From positions 31,126,226 to 31,190,225 of the forward strand of contig NC_134276.1 in NCBI RefSeq assembly GCF_949628215.1: a DNA stretch of 64,000 nucleotides, in the 5' to 3' direction. Both the position numbers and the translations under genes were made by a program. The notes below the pieces were generated by a model that saw only the letters and a list, made by a program, of their open reading frames with translations, did not search any database and had not been told where the DNA came from. Source of the DNA: Phalacrocorax aristotelis (lineage: Eukaryota; Chordata; Aves; Suliformes; Phalacrocoracidae). The first letter of the stretch is position 1; each line of letters starts with the position of its first letter. This document shows, in pieces, positions 11,976 through 25,200 of the stretch.

Positions 11976-13176
11976 TTTATTCCCTAAATATACAGCCTGA
12001 GTGAGCCTTCTTTGAGCTCTCTCTGCTGGGCAGCTGGCTGCATGGCAGTGATCTCCCCTTGAGCTGGGACACCTCTCAAGGTTACTCCCCTAGGCTGAGA
12101 CCCCTTACCAACTGCAGACCTTTGGTAAGTGACCGATATCGCACATAACCTTGTATTATAGCGCACTAAGATTTTGTATTGCCAAGTTTGACTTTGCATT
12201 GGTAACTCTGAACCATTATTATATCCTCTGCAGTAAGTAACAGAGGGAACCTTGCCACTGAACTTTAAGTCTCGCTTTACAACACCTTACTTTGGTAAAA
12301 CCACTTTTGCTGATATCTTTGGCGATGGTTCTTCAAGCGGTCTGAATTGCCCATCCACCACACCACCTTCTTTGCACAAGGCTCCACCACGTTCAAAAGC
12401 CACACAACCTGCACACCCAGCCCTTCTTCCATTTCAGAGTTGCCTCCTGCATCCGCACTCAGTGTCACCTAATGTAACTTATTTCTCTCTTACCGACAAA
12501 CCACATGGCAAGGACTTCAGTGGTCCACCTGTCCCACGCTACACAACATGGTATTGAAGTGATATACACTGCTTTTCTCAAGGATTTTTTGTGTCACAAA
12601 CATGGAGGGGGATGCAATCCAACAAAAACCAGTCACTTGCCTCCTGCAGCAGCAGGACTTGCCCAGCTCACTTCATAGCACAAACGCAGCTCTGCATACT
12701 GTTCTGATTAATCTCATCACTGTTTAAGACTATCTGTCCCAAACAGGCAGACTTGCATTCATATGAGTTTCAGAAACCCAAGTTTTGCTAACTCAGCATT
12801 GTGTAAGGGCACAGAAAACATCAACTAAACATTGCTCTGCATCAGTCATGTCTCTGCTGCAGATGGCACAGAAACACGAGTTTTTCCAGTGCACTGTGAC
12901 CTTTGCTTGTGAATGAAAAGAGAGAGAGGGCAAAAAAAAGACTAGGAGCACAGAAATTACCTAAGTAAAGTTTGATGCCTGTTCTTATGACAAACAGTTC
13001 TAATCCTTTAATCTACAAAAGTGACATTTAAATGTATTTTTTAAAAAAGGTCAGGTAAAAGGCATTTTAGTTGAATGTAATTAGCACCACAGACTTAAGC
13101 GTACTGTTCACCGTGTAGTAGCCCCTTCCAGTATATAAATCTCCAGGTGTACTTGTTCACAGTATGAAAGCTTTGC
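11976..13176 (-). other. SETDB2: Probable SETDB2 3' UTR and poly(A) signals
   Basis: Two candidate signals follow the SETDB2 stop on the minus strand: ATTAAA at 13012-13007, about 165 nt after the stop, and AATAAA at 11981-11976, about 1.2 kb after. The true 3' end cannot be chosen from sequence alone. Confidence 0.35.
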
Positions 13177-13294
13177 CTATAAGGTTTTTTTCCTGCACTT
13201 CTGAACTCCACACTGACAGGAAATCTCCATCTCTGGCATGCTTCCAGCTTCATAACCATAATCCCACGTGAGTTCAGTTCCAGCTTTCACATGC
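13177..13294 (-). CDS. SETDB2: SETDB2 last coding exon: DYGYE and post-SET
   Basis: The 118-nt exon including TAG has acceptor tatttcttag. It encodes [15 protein letters not shown], then [13 protein letters not shown]. These are the catalytic tyrosine region and the post-SET cysteine cluster that completes the active site. Confidence 0.97.
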
Positions 13295-16200
13295 CTAAGA
13301 AATAAAACAGTCAATTTGTTTGAAGTAAGTGAAACAGTACTGTGCTTACAATTTGCCAGACTCGCATGCAAACCCTAAAATCGTAGGGGGCAGGAAGCAT
13401 CACACACGCAGCTTGTTGGGAGAGAAACAAGAGATAAAAGGAGTCTCTGGCACACACGTGCTGCTTCGCCTACCAGAACTACGGAGAGTGCAAATACCCC
13501 CACCTAGGAGAAAAGACTTTAACAAGCAGTGTGATAGGGTCAGATTCTAAGCAACCTGCTCTAATGTCAAGGCAAATTCTGGGAAACAAATATCAAACAA
13601 ACAAACAAAAAAGGAAAAACCACATAAGTGAATATATCTAAATGAGTACACAGTTTTGTTATTTTTACTATGTACAGTGCATTGTTGAGGTTTGAACAGA
13701 TCCCTAGATACACTGGTGATAAAGACTGTAATCTTTGGTCTGACAAGCTACATTTTAATGCAACTGCACTATCTATATGCAGAAAGCTTAAGACTCAGGA
13801 TTAAACACATGCTCCTCATGAACCAGCCGCTCTGACAGTACATGAAAGAGAAGAAATTTCTAAGGAAACTCATTGCCCAAAATAAATGCCAAATGAAATA
13901 CCTGAGACTAAGATGCTGAGGGACAACTGAGGTAATATACAATAAAATATGAGTGTTACAAAGAGAGTAATTCTCTGATATTTCTCACTGGATATAAGGG
14001 ACATCCAGTGAATTACCAGGCAGGAGGCTGAGAACAAACAATGAGGACTTTTCAAACAGTACATAACTGCAACCTGGGATTTGCTGCCTTAGGACATTAC
14101 GGAGCTCAGAAATGTAAAACAAATAAAAGTGATCGGGCAATTCATGGAAGATACATAATTAACCTCGATGATCCAGATGCAGTCCTCAATGTATAGAAGT
14201 TGTAAATGGCTGATTGCCAGAAAGCAGGAGGGCCATCCAGGTGAACAATCTTCTTCCCCAAGTGTCTTCTGCTGACCACCTTTACCTTTCTCCACTGCCC
14301 TCAGTCCCCACTACACACTTCTTTACTGAGTACCTGAGCAAGACAGACTCTTGCTAAAACAAAATCTTTTTTTCTTACATATTTCAAAACATTGTCTTCA
14401 CAGTTCTTGGGAGCCCTCCTCACAGTGCAACCCACAGCACGTGTCAGTATGGGCCAGGGTTGCAAGGCTCCACAGAGAAGCAATGCTCCCGGGGGTTGGT
14501 TTGTCTGGAACTAATCCTCTCCTCTCTATTTGAAGTTCTCACCTAGTACTCCTGCTGTCATGTGTGCCAGCTAGTTTCGTTCATACAATTAATCTTTCCC
14601 CTCCTGGGTTTAGCTGCCACCTTCTTGTGTCTCACTGGCACCAGCTCTCTGTATCTCCCTTTCTGTAATCCACCAAGGGAAGACCCATGTCTTTTGCTTT
14701 CAGAGGAATTTTCCATCTCTGAGTATCCTAGTGCCACGTCCCCAGGACATGCTGGGCTACACAAAGTCCTGCTTCTCTTGATAGCTGTGAGGAGAAGGCC
14801 TGGAACCAGCTTGTTTGACCCACAAAGTGTCTCAGCCTTAAGACCCTGTAGGGTCCAATCCTGCCCTGTGGGACCCAGATCTGCCGGCCATTCCTTGAGA
14901 CACAGCACTGAAATCAGTGACTCTCGGCTTTCAAAATGACCATGCCAAGTTAAACCTATTTCTCCACCAAGGAAGATTATCACTGAAACAGATGCATCAA
15001 AATTAAGCTTTCCAACTTCACATTTCAGTGCAAAACTGAAGAAAGCCTCACTAGTGCTAACCAATAGCTGTATATTTCAGCCTTTAGTGCACAATAAGAA
15101 GTCACAATAAGAAGGTAGTTTTATGGTTTCATGATCTAAGCATCTGCCCCCCTTAGCATAATTATTTCCTAATTACTAAGCACTCCTTTTTCCCCTAGTG
15201 CCTTGAATGAACATTAAACTTCCAAAAATTCACCTGTTTGTGAAGAACGCCACCCATGGGAAACTTCTGTTGTGAGTCTCTACGAACACGCTCTGTGCAA
15301 AGAGATTTGGGCAGCAGCTGTGCTGTGGAACAGAATATTTGAGTTAGAAACAGTGAGACGCCTTGTTGTTGGCTAAAGAACCTCTTTTACATCAGATTAT
15401 CTGTGACTCGTAAAGGTAGTTCCTTCCTTCCCTTCTCCAGACCACACAGAATCTCTAATATTCAATGCCATTGGCAGTTATTTTTTCAGTAACTATATCT
15501 CTTTAAAGTAATATTTCCATCATATTATGAAAGCACTTTTGCCAAGGGAAACCAAGTACTTTTATCAAGCTGTCCTGCAGAAGTTTATGGTGAGAATTCA
15601 TCTTTGATTCAGGATGCACCACAAATAATCAGTATGTGAGAGATGTATCTCACTGTCAGCCAGGGGAGCAGTGCTAGGGAACAAGCAATAGAAAAAATGA
15701 CTGTGGGTGTTGGCAAAGAGATACAAGATGTGAAAGGTCATTCAAGCTGACCATGAGCCAGTAATGTGCCCTTGTGGCCAAGGTGGCCCGGGGTGCGTTA
15801 AAAGGCGTGTGGCCAGCAGGTCAAGGGATGTTATCCTCCCCCTATACTCCACCCTAGTGAGGCCACATCTGGATTACTGTGTCCAGCTCTGGGCCCCACA
15901 GTTCAAGAAAGACAGGGAACTACTGGAGAAAGTCCAGCGGAGAGCTACCAAGATGATCAGGGGACTGGAGCATCTCTCTTATGAAGAAAGGCTGAGAGAC
16001 CTGGGTTTGTTTAGCCTGGAGAAGAGAAGACTGATGGGGGTTCTCATTAATGATTATAAATATCTAAAGGGTGGGTATAAACAGGATGGGACTGGAGTCT
16101 TTTCAGTGGTGCCCAACAACAGGACTAGGGGAAATGGGCAAAGTTGGAACACAGGAAGTCCTGCGGTCCCTTCCAGTCCAAACCATTCTGTGATTCTATT

Positions 16201-19200
16201 CTAAGTTCCACCTGACTATAAGGAAAAACTTCTTTACTTGGAGGGTGGCAGAGCACTGGAACAGACTGTCCAGAGAAGTTGTGGAGTTTACTTCTCTGGC
16301 AGTATTCAAAACCCTCCTGGACATGGTCCTGTGTCCCCTGCTCTAGGTGTGCCTGCTCAAGCAGGGGGGTTGGACATGATGATCTCCAGAGGTCCCTTCC
16401 AACCCCTACCACTCTGGGATTCTGGTGCATGTAGGAACACATGTAGGGTCATGGATGCAGAAGAAGGGTTTCGGCAAGATGCACTACTAATCTTAACACT
16501 GTATTACCTCTGCAATGAAGAACAGCTTAAACATATGCAAGGATTTTGCTGTAACACACATATTTATGCCAATGAAGAGAAATAAGTTACTTGAATAGTA
16601 CATGCAGACATGTGTATGAAACATTCATATTAGCTGGAAGTAATTGGTAATTCATTATTATTTCTTGGCAAGTCAAAATCGAGAGATTTCTTTAGCAGAT
16701 ACATACACAGTATGACAGACCACCTTCTGAACCTATGACTGAACAGTAGAGAAATTTCCTACAATATCGCAACACTTACCCTAAAGCAGCACAAGCTAGA
16801 ATTTACAATGGTGGGGAACAAAAAAGCAAGGCTGGGAGAAGGCTTGTGGTTCAACAAAATGTGCCATTTGCTCTCTGGACTCCCAAAAAAGGCTGTTCAA
16901 AAATTCAGGAGAAAGATGTCACTCATTACTGGGGAATATTTCACTCAGGAATCTAGTGGTGCCAAAAAACTACAGCGAGCATGTAACATGCATCACCTTA
17001 CAGAAGCGCTAACAGCTGGTTGTGACCCACCCTGCTATTCTGTCACTTCAGAGCGCAGGGAGCACCACATAGCCTGCCTTGTCACGCACCTACCACATAG
17101 ATGACTTATGTGCAAAAGCTTTGTAGTTTATGCACATCCATATTTTATTTATTTAAGCTAAGTCAGCTAAGAGAACACTTGCAACTTTTTACTTACGTTA
17201 AGAAAACGACCCACATTTCCTTCTTTTGTGGCATCCAGTACATAAATATTTTCTTCATTAGCATTCTTCAAAAGTGTCCTGACACCATCAGCCCCCTCAC
17301 AAAATGCGTCTTGTTTTGATTGCCTGTGATTTTCCTCTTTGCAGTCAGCTTTTAGTGGTACATTTTCAGATGGCCTCACAACACACGTGTCATCCAGCAC
17401 ACCTGACTTGCCACAATCAACACCCTGCAGAGGTAGACTCTTTCTTTTACATTCTGCACTGTCCACGTCAGCAGACTCAGTCTCTCCAATTTCCATTGCA
17501 TGTTCTTCCTTCTGCTGCTGAGTGGGTTCTGTCAATGGACATGTTATTTTTTTCAACAGCAGTTTAAAGCCAAAGCCTTTCCCCTGTTTGGCCTTGAACT
17601 TTTAACCACCCACCCTTCTTTGTTCTCCAAAAAGTACACAGCCTCCTTGCTATTTACAAGTCTGTAATGCAATTAGCTTTTTCTGTGCCTCTCATCAATC
17701 CTCCCACAAATGACTGTTTCCTGTTTTGGTGCTTAAAGCACTTGCTCAAGTCTCCCGTGAGTGACCTAGTCTCTCCCTTCTTCTCAAATCCCACTCCAAA
17801 TTGATTTCTTCCACATAGCATTTTATCATCATTCTCCACCTTAATTCCTGAGAGAATAACAAACTGTAATTAAGACAGAAACAAGATGCACATGCAAATA
17901 GCATCAGTTTCACACTGCCTCTTCAGCCTGAGGCCTCCCCACCCCCACATTATATCCTGTTCAATTACTGTTGACTGGAACACGTATTAGGTGTGACACA
18001 GTAAGATTTGCAAGACTGACTTTCCCACAGTTGTACTGTACTTGAGAAGCTGCTGTCAGGACTGTTCAACATGTCCCAACATCAACTTTGCAGGCAAAAG
18101 ATTGCCCTGTACCAGTTAATGCACTGTAATATGCAAGGCAGCAATAATTTCTGTACCGCTGAGCTCTCTTTAAGACAGCCTAAGCATTATGTGGACAACA
18201 TCTTTCTACTCTGAGAATTGGCCTGCCCACATTTGAAGACTGCTTTCTATATTTTAAGTTTATCACCTGATGGGGCACAAGTGTACTAAGAGCACAGCAT
18301 TTACAGGTATGCAAACCTACTTTCTTTTCGTTTCTTTGTTCCACTGGTTACTTTTGTTTTGCTTGACTGACGAATCTGAGAACTATTCTCTTCATCTGAG
18401 CTGGCACTGTGCACCAGTGTATCAATTTCCTTTAAACAGAATAAAAGATAAGAGGCTGTGACGTATTGTTCCTGTATGCAACTCTGGGTCAACACAGGAT
18501 AGCAAGTGAGTTTTAGGACTCGAGGGTTGTACTTTCCAACCTACTGTAATGAATGGCTATGGCTGAGTGTCAAAAGTCTGCAATGCAACACCTTCCTTAA
18601 TTTCAAATTATCCTTCAGAATGACCTGGAAGGAGCTCCCTGCCTAACAAACATTTCAGTAAATGCTGAAGTCACAACAATTTCACCAGAACTTAAACATG
18701 TTTGTGTAAGTTGCTGAACCAAAGCCCAAATATGCTTTTTACATAGTTTCAATAAAATGAACAAAGTGGCAAGACTTCTCCTGTCCCCCTACAAAAAGGC
18801 GATTAGTTATGGGAGCTCCAGAATGGACACTGCTGCCAAGTGTTAGCAAGAAAATCCAACACTTAAGTGCAATGAAACCGACAGGTTAAGTTTACCCCAG
18901 TTTCCCTCCTTTGCATGTACTTGCAGGCAACACTTCACACCCAGGTCAGATCAAATTCTCCCAACTGTGCCACTGCATTAGAAAACTGCATCCAACTCCT
19001 GAGATTTTCTTCCCTCCCTGCTATCTCGTTCTTTGGGGAGACATCACAAAAATATTATCACTCTGACCCTCTAACCCTGCAGTTAGCTACAACACAGGGT
19101 GGAGGGGGAGAGTGATTTCTTAAGACTCTCAAGGCTGGAGTGTAAGTGAAGGGTGGAGGAGGGAAGGCTGTGAGTAGTTAGTGCTGGTCTCAGGGAATAT

Positions 19201-22200
19201 GCTGAAGGACTGATAATGGAGAAGGGATGGGGTATAGCTTCCAGCATGCCAGCTTAGCTCACAGGGTGACACAATCTTATGAAGAAAGATCATTAGAACT
19301 ATTTAAATGGATGAGAAGGTCAAAATTAACATAGATATTCAGCATAGTGAAGAATGAATCTATTAAGGCCACTTATTATTATTACCGTTTTTAGCTGGTG
19401 ATTATGAAAAACAACTGCTCTAGTTCCAGGCCTTCTCGTGGTTGCAATACTTAAATTCCTTGGATGATCCCTGTACAGAAAGGTCAAAAGGAAATTAAAA
19501 AAAAAAAAGACAAAAAGACCCAGAAGTAACTCTCACAACACACATTTCTCTAGGAGTCCCCATTTCATAAAGAACAGACTACACCAGAGCCTGCAGTCAG
19601 GACTCGCCCAAGCTCGGCGACTATTTTGCCTTTAGGAATTCAGGACCTGGGTCAGGTTCTCAATAGCATTTGTAAAAAAAACCAGTTTTTTGCAGTTTTT
19701 TTGAGAGAGAGATCAGCAGGTGCTTTCACATCCTTTCCCAGTTCTCCTGCTGAGAGCCAAATTGTCTGTTGGTTTACTATTATATCAGATCATCTCAAAA
19801 TAGAGCGCCTACAGACAGAGTTTTGCCTTTTTCCTGCTACCACCTTCAACAGTTTTGACAGTGCAGCTTTCAAACAGCAAAGCAAAGACGTTGCAGGGAC
19901 AAAGGGTAGAGAGGGAGACAGAGGGGGGAGACCATCAATATATGGCAGATATAGCAAATATTCTCCTACAAAAGAACCTTACTCCTTCACATCAGGAGAA
20001 GGTTGAGGGAGGATGGGAAGTAATACCTGGCATACGCATTTAAAACATCTAAAATCACATTCATTTGGATTACATTCAGGGTGCAATAGAAAATACCAGT
20101 TTTGAAACTAATCTTAATACCTGTACAATGTCTAGCAATAAGGAACAGCTCTTATTCAAGAAAACTTTCAACCTGAAACATTTATATGTGTTTTCTTGCC
20201 ATAAAAACCATCATGGTACTTCTTTGGGATACTGAATTTTGGCAACATCTTAAGATGTTGGCAAATTCTTAACACTTAAACCCCTCTGTAAATTTAAACG
20301 GTGCAGTAGCCACAAGAACTTGTGACACTATTACAGGATTACATTGTTTGTCCTTTTAGGAGCACTCTGTTTGGGTGAATGACATGTCAAACTTAGCACA
20401 CTGATGTCCTTTCAAAAGTGTCTCAGATCAGCTGGATGACATTTCTTAAAAACCAGAATAACAAAGTCATCTTGTCTGTCACATTTTTTACTGAAACATT
20501 TTTATTCTCAGGAAAGGAAGTTTGAGATCTAAGGTAGCAGTGCAGTAAATGCAACTTTAAAACTGTGCTTCCCTGCAATATTTAGTAACACCTCTTAGTA
20601 GAAGTAAAATCTAGCTGATTGCTGATAATTATGTGATTTACAAAATTAATACTCCATTAGGTTTCCAAGGTCCTGAAATACAAGTGAGAATATGCTGATA
20701 GGTATTTAAAAAGTTTCCATTTGCAATTTCTTGATGCTTTTCAAAGATCCACAATAATCTTCTATGAAATGAGCAAGAATTTGCAATCGTTTATGACTAG
20801 TACAAAGGAAGTGTTTACAAAGTAGTGTGGCAGTGCAAGGCATAAAGTTTAAGAACACAGTCTCCTGACTTCCTTCTGAACAGACTACAGCATGCTATTG
20901 ACAAAGCTACATGGTTATTTTGCAGTAATTTTGTTTTGGGAATCCTGATAGGCTGTGAGACCCTGACAGTAAAATGGAAGCACGACCAGAACTTTTGCAT
21001 AATTCACTGCAAAAGCAAGGTGTTGTCAAACTCCTAATGGGAAGAGGTTAAGACTCCTAGCAGAAAAGGTGACATTACAAAGAATAAGAGGTTTAGAGAC
21101 TGCGAGCAAAGGACAGGACAGTTAGTGGCTAATTTGCTATCAAACCCTTCAGCATCATCAAGTATCTTTAAATCATTTATCTCAAGTATCTTTTATTAAT
21201 TCTTTCAAATTAACCTAATGATTAGTGTGCTGAACAGATCAAATACACCCAGGAGATTAACTGGATTTCTAGAAAATGCCAAGTGGTACACATAGTAAGC
21301 AAAATTAATATAAAGAAAATATTCTGTCCCACTAGAAGAAAAAAAACCAGGAATTAGCAAAAAAGTCAATAAAAAAACCTCACCCTCAGCTGAGGGCATT
21401 TAGTTCTACTCTCAGTTTTAAAAAGCACTTTCTAGAATAGCAGAATGATATGCTTATGCAGAATGTTATGCTTAAGTTTGCTTTGGTAAACTTACAGGGT
21501 TGATTTATTTTCATTATCCACAGTCTGAGACAAAGATTCCTGCTTTTCAAGAATGTCATTTTTTCCAGTTTGCGCTAGTTCAACCACAGAGTCTGAAGAA
21601 TCAGTGTCAGCTTTCCTTTTTTTGGAAAAAAAGCCACGGCCTCTGTCATTCACAGCACTCTTGACTTTCAGCTCTTGACTGGCATCTCCCAACACTTGAA
21701 TATCAGCTCTGCTCATTAATCTGCCTGGAAGAAAACGATTTTATTATTTTTTTTCAATTGTTCATTTGCTAAGATGGGTCACGCTCACTTTCACAGCTCA
21801 AACTTAACATTAAAAAAAATACAAGAACATTATTTGGGAAAGCAAAATATTAATGCATTTATACTGAAGGGAAACTAGCCCAGGCACAGGATGCACAGAT
21901 ATGTGAGGGAAAAACCAACAGCCTGAGATAGGCTTTGCTCCAGAATGTTTTGATTGTTCATCTGGCACCATTGCATTGTGGAGCTCTTCAAGGTTCTTCT
22001 GTCTGTTTGATCATCTTGCCAGTTCAGATTATACTGACTCATTTCTCTTCCAATCCCATATTTCCCTGTTCGGTTCTCAAAAAAAATTCCAGGGCACAGG
22101 CCACAGAGAGGGAGAATTATAATATACACCTTCCACAGGTCACCCTCTGTTACCTGAGTAAGTACAAACAAACGTCCCCTTGTCGATATCATCTAGGCAG

Positions 22201-25200
22201 CGGACGCCCCAGCCTTTCTTCTCCGTGTTGAACACTTGCAACCTGACTTGAATGCCATGCTGTACAACTCTGTTCTGACACATCATCTTGTTACACCTGC
22301 ACAACACACTACACTCATAAATTCTGTCAAGAGGAAGAAAACAAAACACAGTATAAAAAAATGTATTACCCAAACAAAGTTGCTATTACTAAATTTCCTC
22401 AAGACCACTAATAAGGTAGTTGACTGAAAAGATAAAGACTCTGGCTAAAACTGATCATGCAGCAGTGCCCTGAAGCTCATGACTTTCTTGACTGCTGATT
22501 CATCAATTTTATGAGTCTGTCAGCCAGATTTTGGTATAAGTAGACAAGAAAAATAAATGTTACCTTTTTTTATAAAATAAAAGAAAGAAGCAGAAATCCC
22601 TGTGGAGCACCTCATTCTATGCTGGAACAGATTTTAGCAAAGACAACCTGTCTGCCTGGACCTCACTGTAGCTGTCATGAGTTTTAGGATTTAACAAAAT
22701 ATTTTTAAAAGAATTCATAATTGTATGGGGGTTTGGGGTTTTTCTTTTTTGCCTTTTTTTTTTATTTTTGCAAATTTTGCATTTGTTTCTGGGTTCACTG
22801 GCAGCTTTAATTCTGCACACCAACCATGAACTAACACCACGCAGCAACAAAGGACTAAAAGGGGCTCCTCGAGCGTGTGGGTTCAGCCCTTGGCTACTGC
22901 AGAAAGCTACCTTGCATAATTCCTCTCCTAAACACCTGAGGTTACTGGCACCTTCCCCCGGCCATGGGAGCTGAATAAGAGAAAGGGTGAACACTCGCAG
23001 CACTGGAACAGCTTTGGAGACTCCTGGAAGAGTCACACACAGCCACATCTGGCCACAGCAGCTGGCTGATATTTCTTTAGGACTCTAGTCTGACGAAACA
23101 CACAAGATACAGGGTAAAAACCAAGGGTGGCCAGTGCTTCCTACTTCTTTGGCTGGTATACACAGTAATGGCCTTGTGATAGACTTCCTTCTGTTGTGGC
23201 GAGTTTCTTTTCCCTCTCCCTTCTCCCCTTGGCGTGTCTGAACATACCAGCACATGGGCCAGATACGGCCTGAGCTCCTGGACCAGCTAATACTCTCACA
23301 CACTTCTTGGACCTTGAACTAAGCTGTGAAAATTTTAATATCTGCAGTACTAAAGCGTTTTTCCCTCTCCTACTACTCAAGTAACGTTAATTATTTTGTA
23401 TCACCCTGATCTGTCAGTAAAATTGTGACAAAAACGGAAGGTTTCAGTAATGCAGAAACTGCAGTTTAGTCCTGTAGCATAAATGCTACAGGACTAAAAT
23501 AAAAGCATACAAATAAAATGCCAGTTAATAAGTTCTGTCTTTCTTACCCACTAGCAACAGGTCCCTCCAGTCTTTTGTAACTGTAGCCATGGCATGTTTT
23601 ACTACTTGGAGAAGTATTACTAAGGCCTCTTGCAGTTAACTGTAGGCATGCACATTTTGACCTAGAAGATAACAGGAAAACATCTCAGAATTTATTGGGG
23701 CAGCATAAATCAAACATAAATCTAGATAATGTAAAATGTACTTGATTACACACACACACACACACCCCCTTCTATGGATACCTATATTTTCTCCTCCTAC
23801 TTTTAATCCACAAGGCCATTTCAGGCACCCTCCCCTTCTTGCTCTTTTGCCTGGTTATATGCACTTCACAGTAATCATGTTCTCTCCACCCCAACCCCAT
23901 TCTTCTGCCAAGCTCTGTAAAAGGCACATGCAAACAGCTGAAGTACAACAGAAATTTATAATAAAACAGGACACCGTCAAATGGATTGAATGAACAAATG
24001 AAAAATCACCTGGTCTGGCACAGCATCCCAGCCTGTTAGCCACTACTTTGTTATACCTTCCTCCCACCCTAGCCCCCAGAAAGAGGGTAATTTCGCACTG
24101 CAGATAGAACTCAAGCAATGATGCTGGTCATCATCATCTTATGTCATGACAACTCCGAAGACCCACAGTGTTTGTGCAAACAGCAGTGGACCAAATCCTG
24201 AACCCCTATACCACACATCAAAAGCATCTCATCTCTTGGGGGAGTTCAGTCCAAAGAAGCAGGAAGCTGTGTGCTTGCGGTTCCCCACTGCTCAGCTGAG
24301 ACTAAGTAATTACTGAAGCTTCATTATATCAGGCTGTGATTTCAAGCTTTTCTTGGGTCATAGGCAATTATACTGCACACCAGCACATGCAACTGCCCTA
24401 GCTACCAATAATACAAAACTAATTCAACACCAAGTTAACACCTACAGGCAGAGACCAGGTCAAAGACAAACATCCTTCAAGAAAGCGGACAAAATTACCA
24501 CCAAACTTGCATATGTTAACTGGGGCAGGTTCCTACAGAGTAACATGTAGCCCAGAGCTACTGGACTTTAGAAAAAAGACAGGAGTAAGCAACACCATTT
24601 GAATTGTTCAGAATATAAATGTGTTCTGTGACCACAGAGTTTCATAGTTTCTGTTTAGACAAGGGGATGGATGGGATGCAGATATTGTGAACAGGAATAT
24701 TTCTTCCTCTGCCCTCAATAATCTTCGAAGTCCCACATGATCTGATCTCTCCAGGATGTCTCACCCCATCTCAAGGATACCATCCCACAGGAGGAGCTGC
24801 AGGAGAAGTTGTCATGCAGGCTCCTTCCCTGCCTGTCAGGAAAATGAGCCTCCCTGTGCTGGCACAAAAGTATCCCTTCCCCACTCTTTTCCCAAAGCTG
24901 ACATATCTGCTTGCCAGCTCCATTTGGAGGAGAAGCACCGCCAATTCAGGAAGAAAGGGAAAGGAACACAATAATCCACCTGTTGATTGCTTCCTTCCCT
25001 ACAAGAGAGGTTGGACGGGTAGGAGCACCCAAGTTCTGGAGAAGACAAAGACACAGTGGTATCAGTCAACACAGAGCATGACAAAAGACAGCTACCGCAG
25101 ATATTCCAGCAGCGTTGGCCCTTTTTTATTTAGCACTGTTTGCTACTGTGCACCTCCACACTTACATCACCCTCCTACCACTGGGCCATCATGAGTCACT

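Larger units (their letters stand above)
15323..17196. other. SETDB2 intron 11
   Basis: It holds the CR1 copy at 15736-16430. The remainder shows nothing recognisable. Confidence 0.75.
17529..21495. other. SETDB2 introns 8 to 10
   Basis: The introns are 17529-18320, 18430-19385 and 19471-21495. An 18-bp perfect palindrome lies at 20243-20260. No mobile element is recognised. Confidence 0.75.

Noticed and set aside
14558-15064. 168-codon minus-strand frame within the SETDB2 gene.
   Set aside because: It matches no SETDB2 segment. The true exon 12 is at 15234-15322, and this frame lies in an intron.
15764-16204. Open frame of 146 codons that looks conserved.
   Set aside because: It is CR1 reverse-transcriptase ORF remnant, not a host gene.
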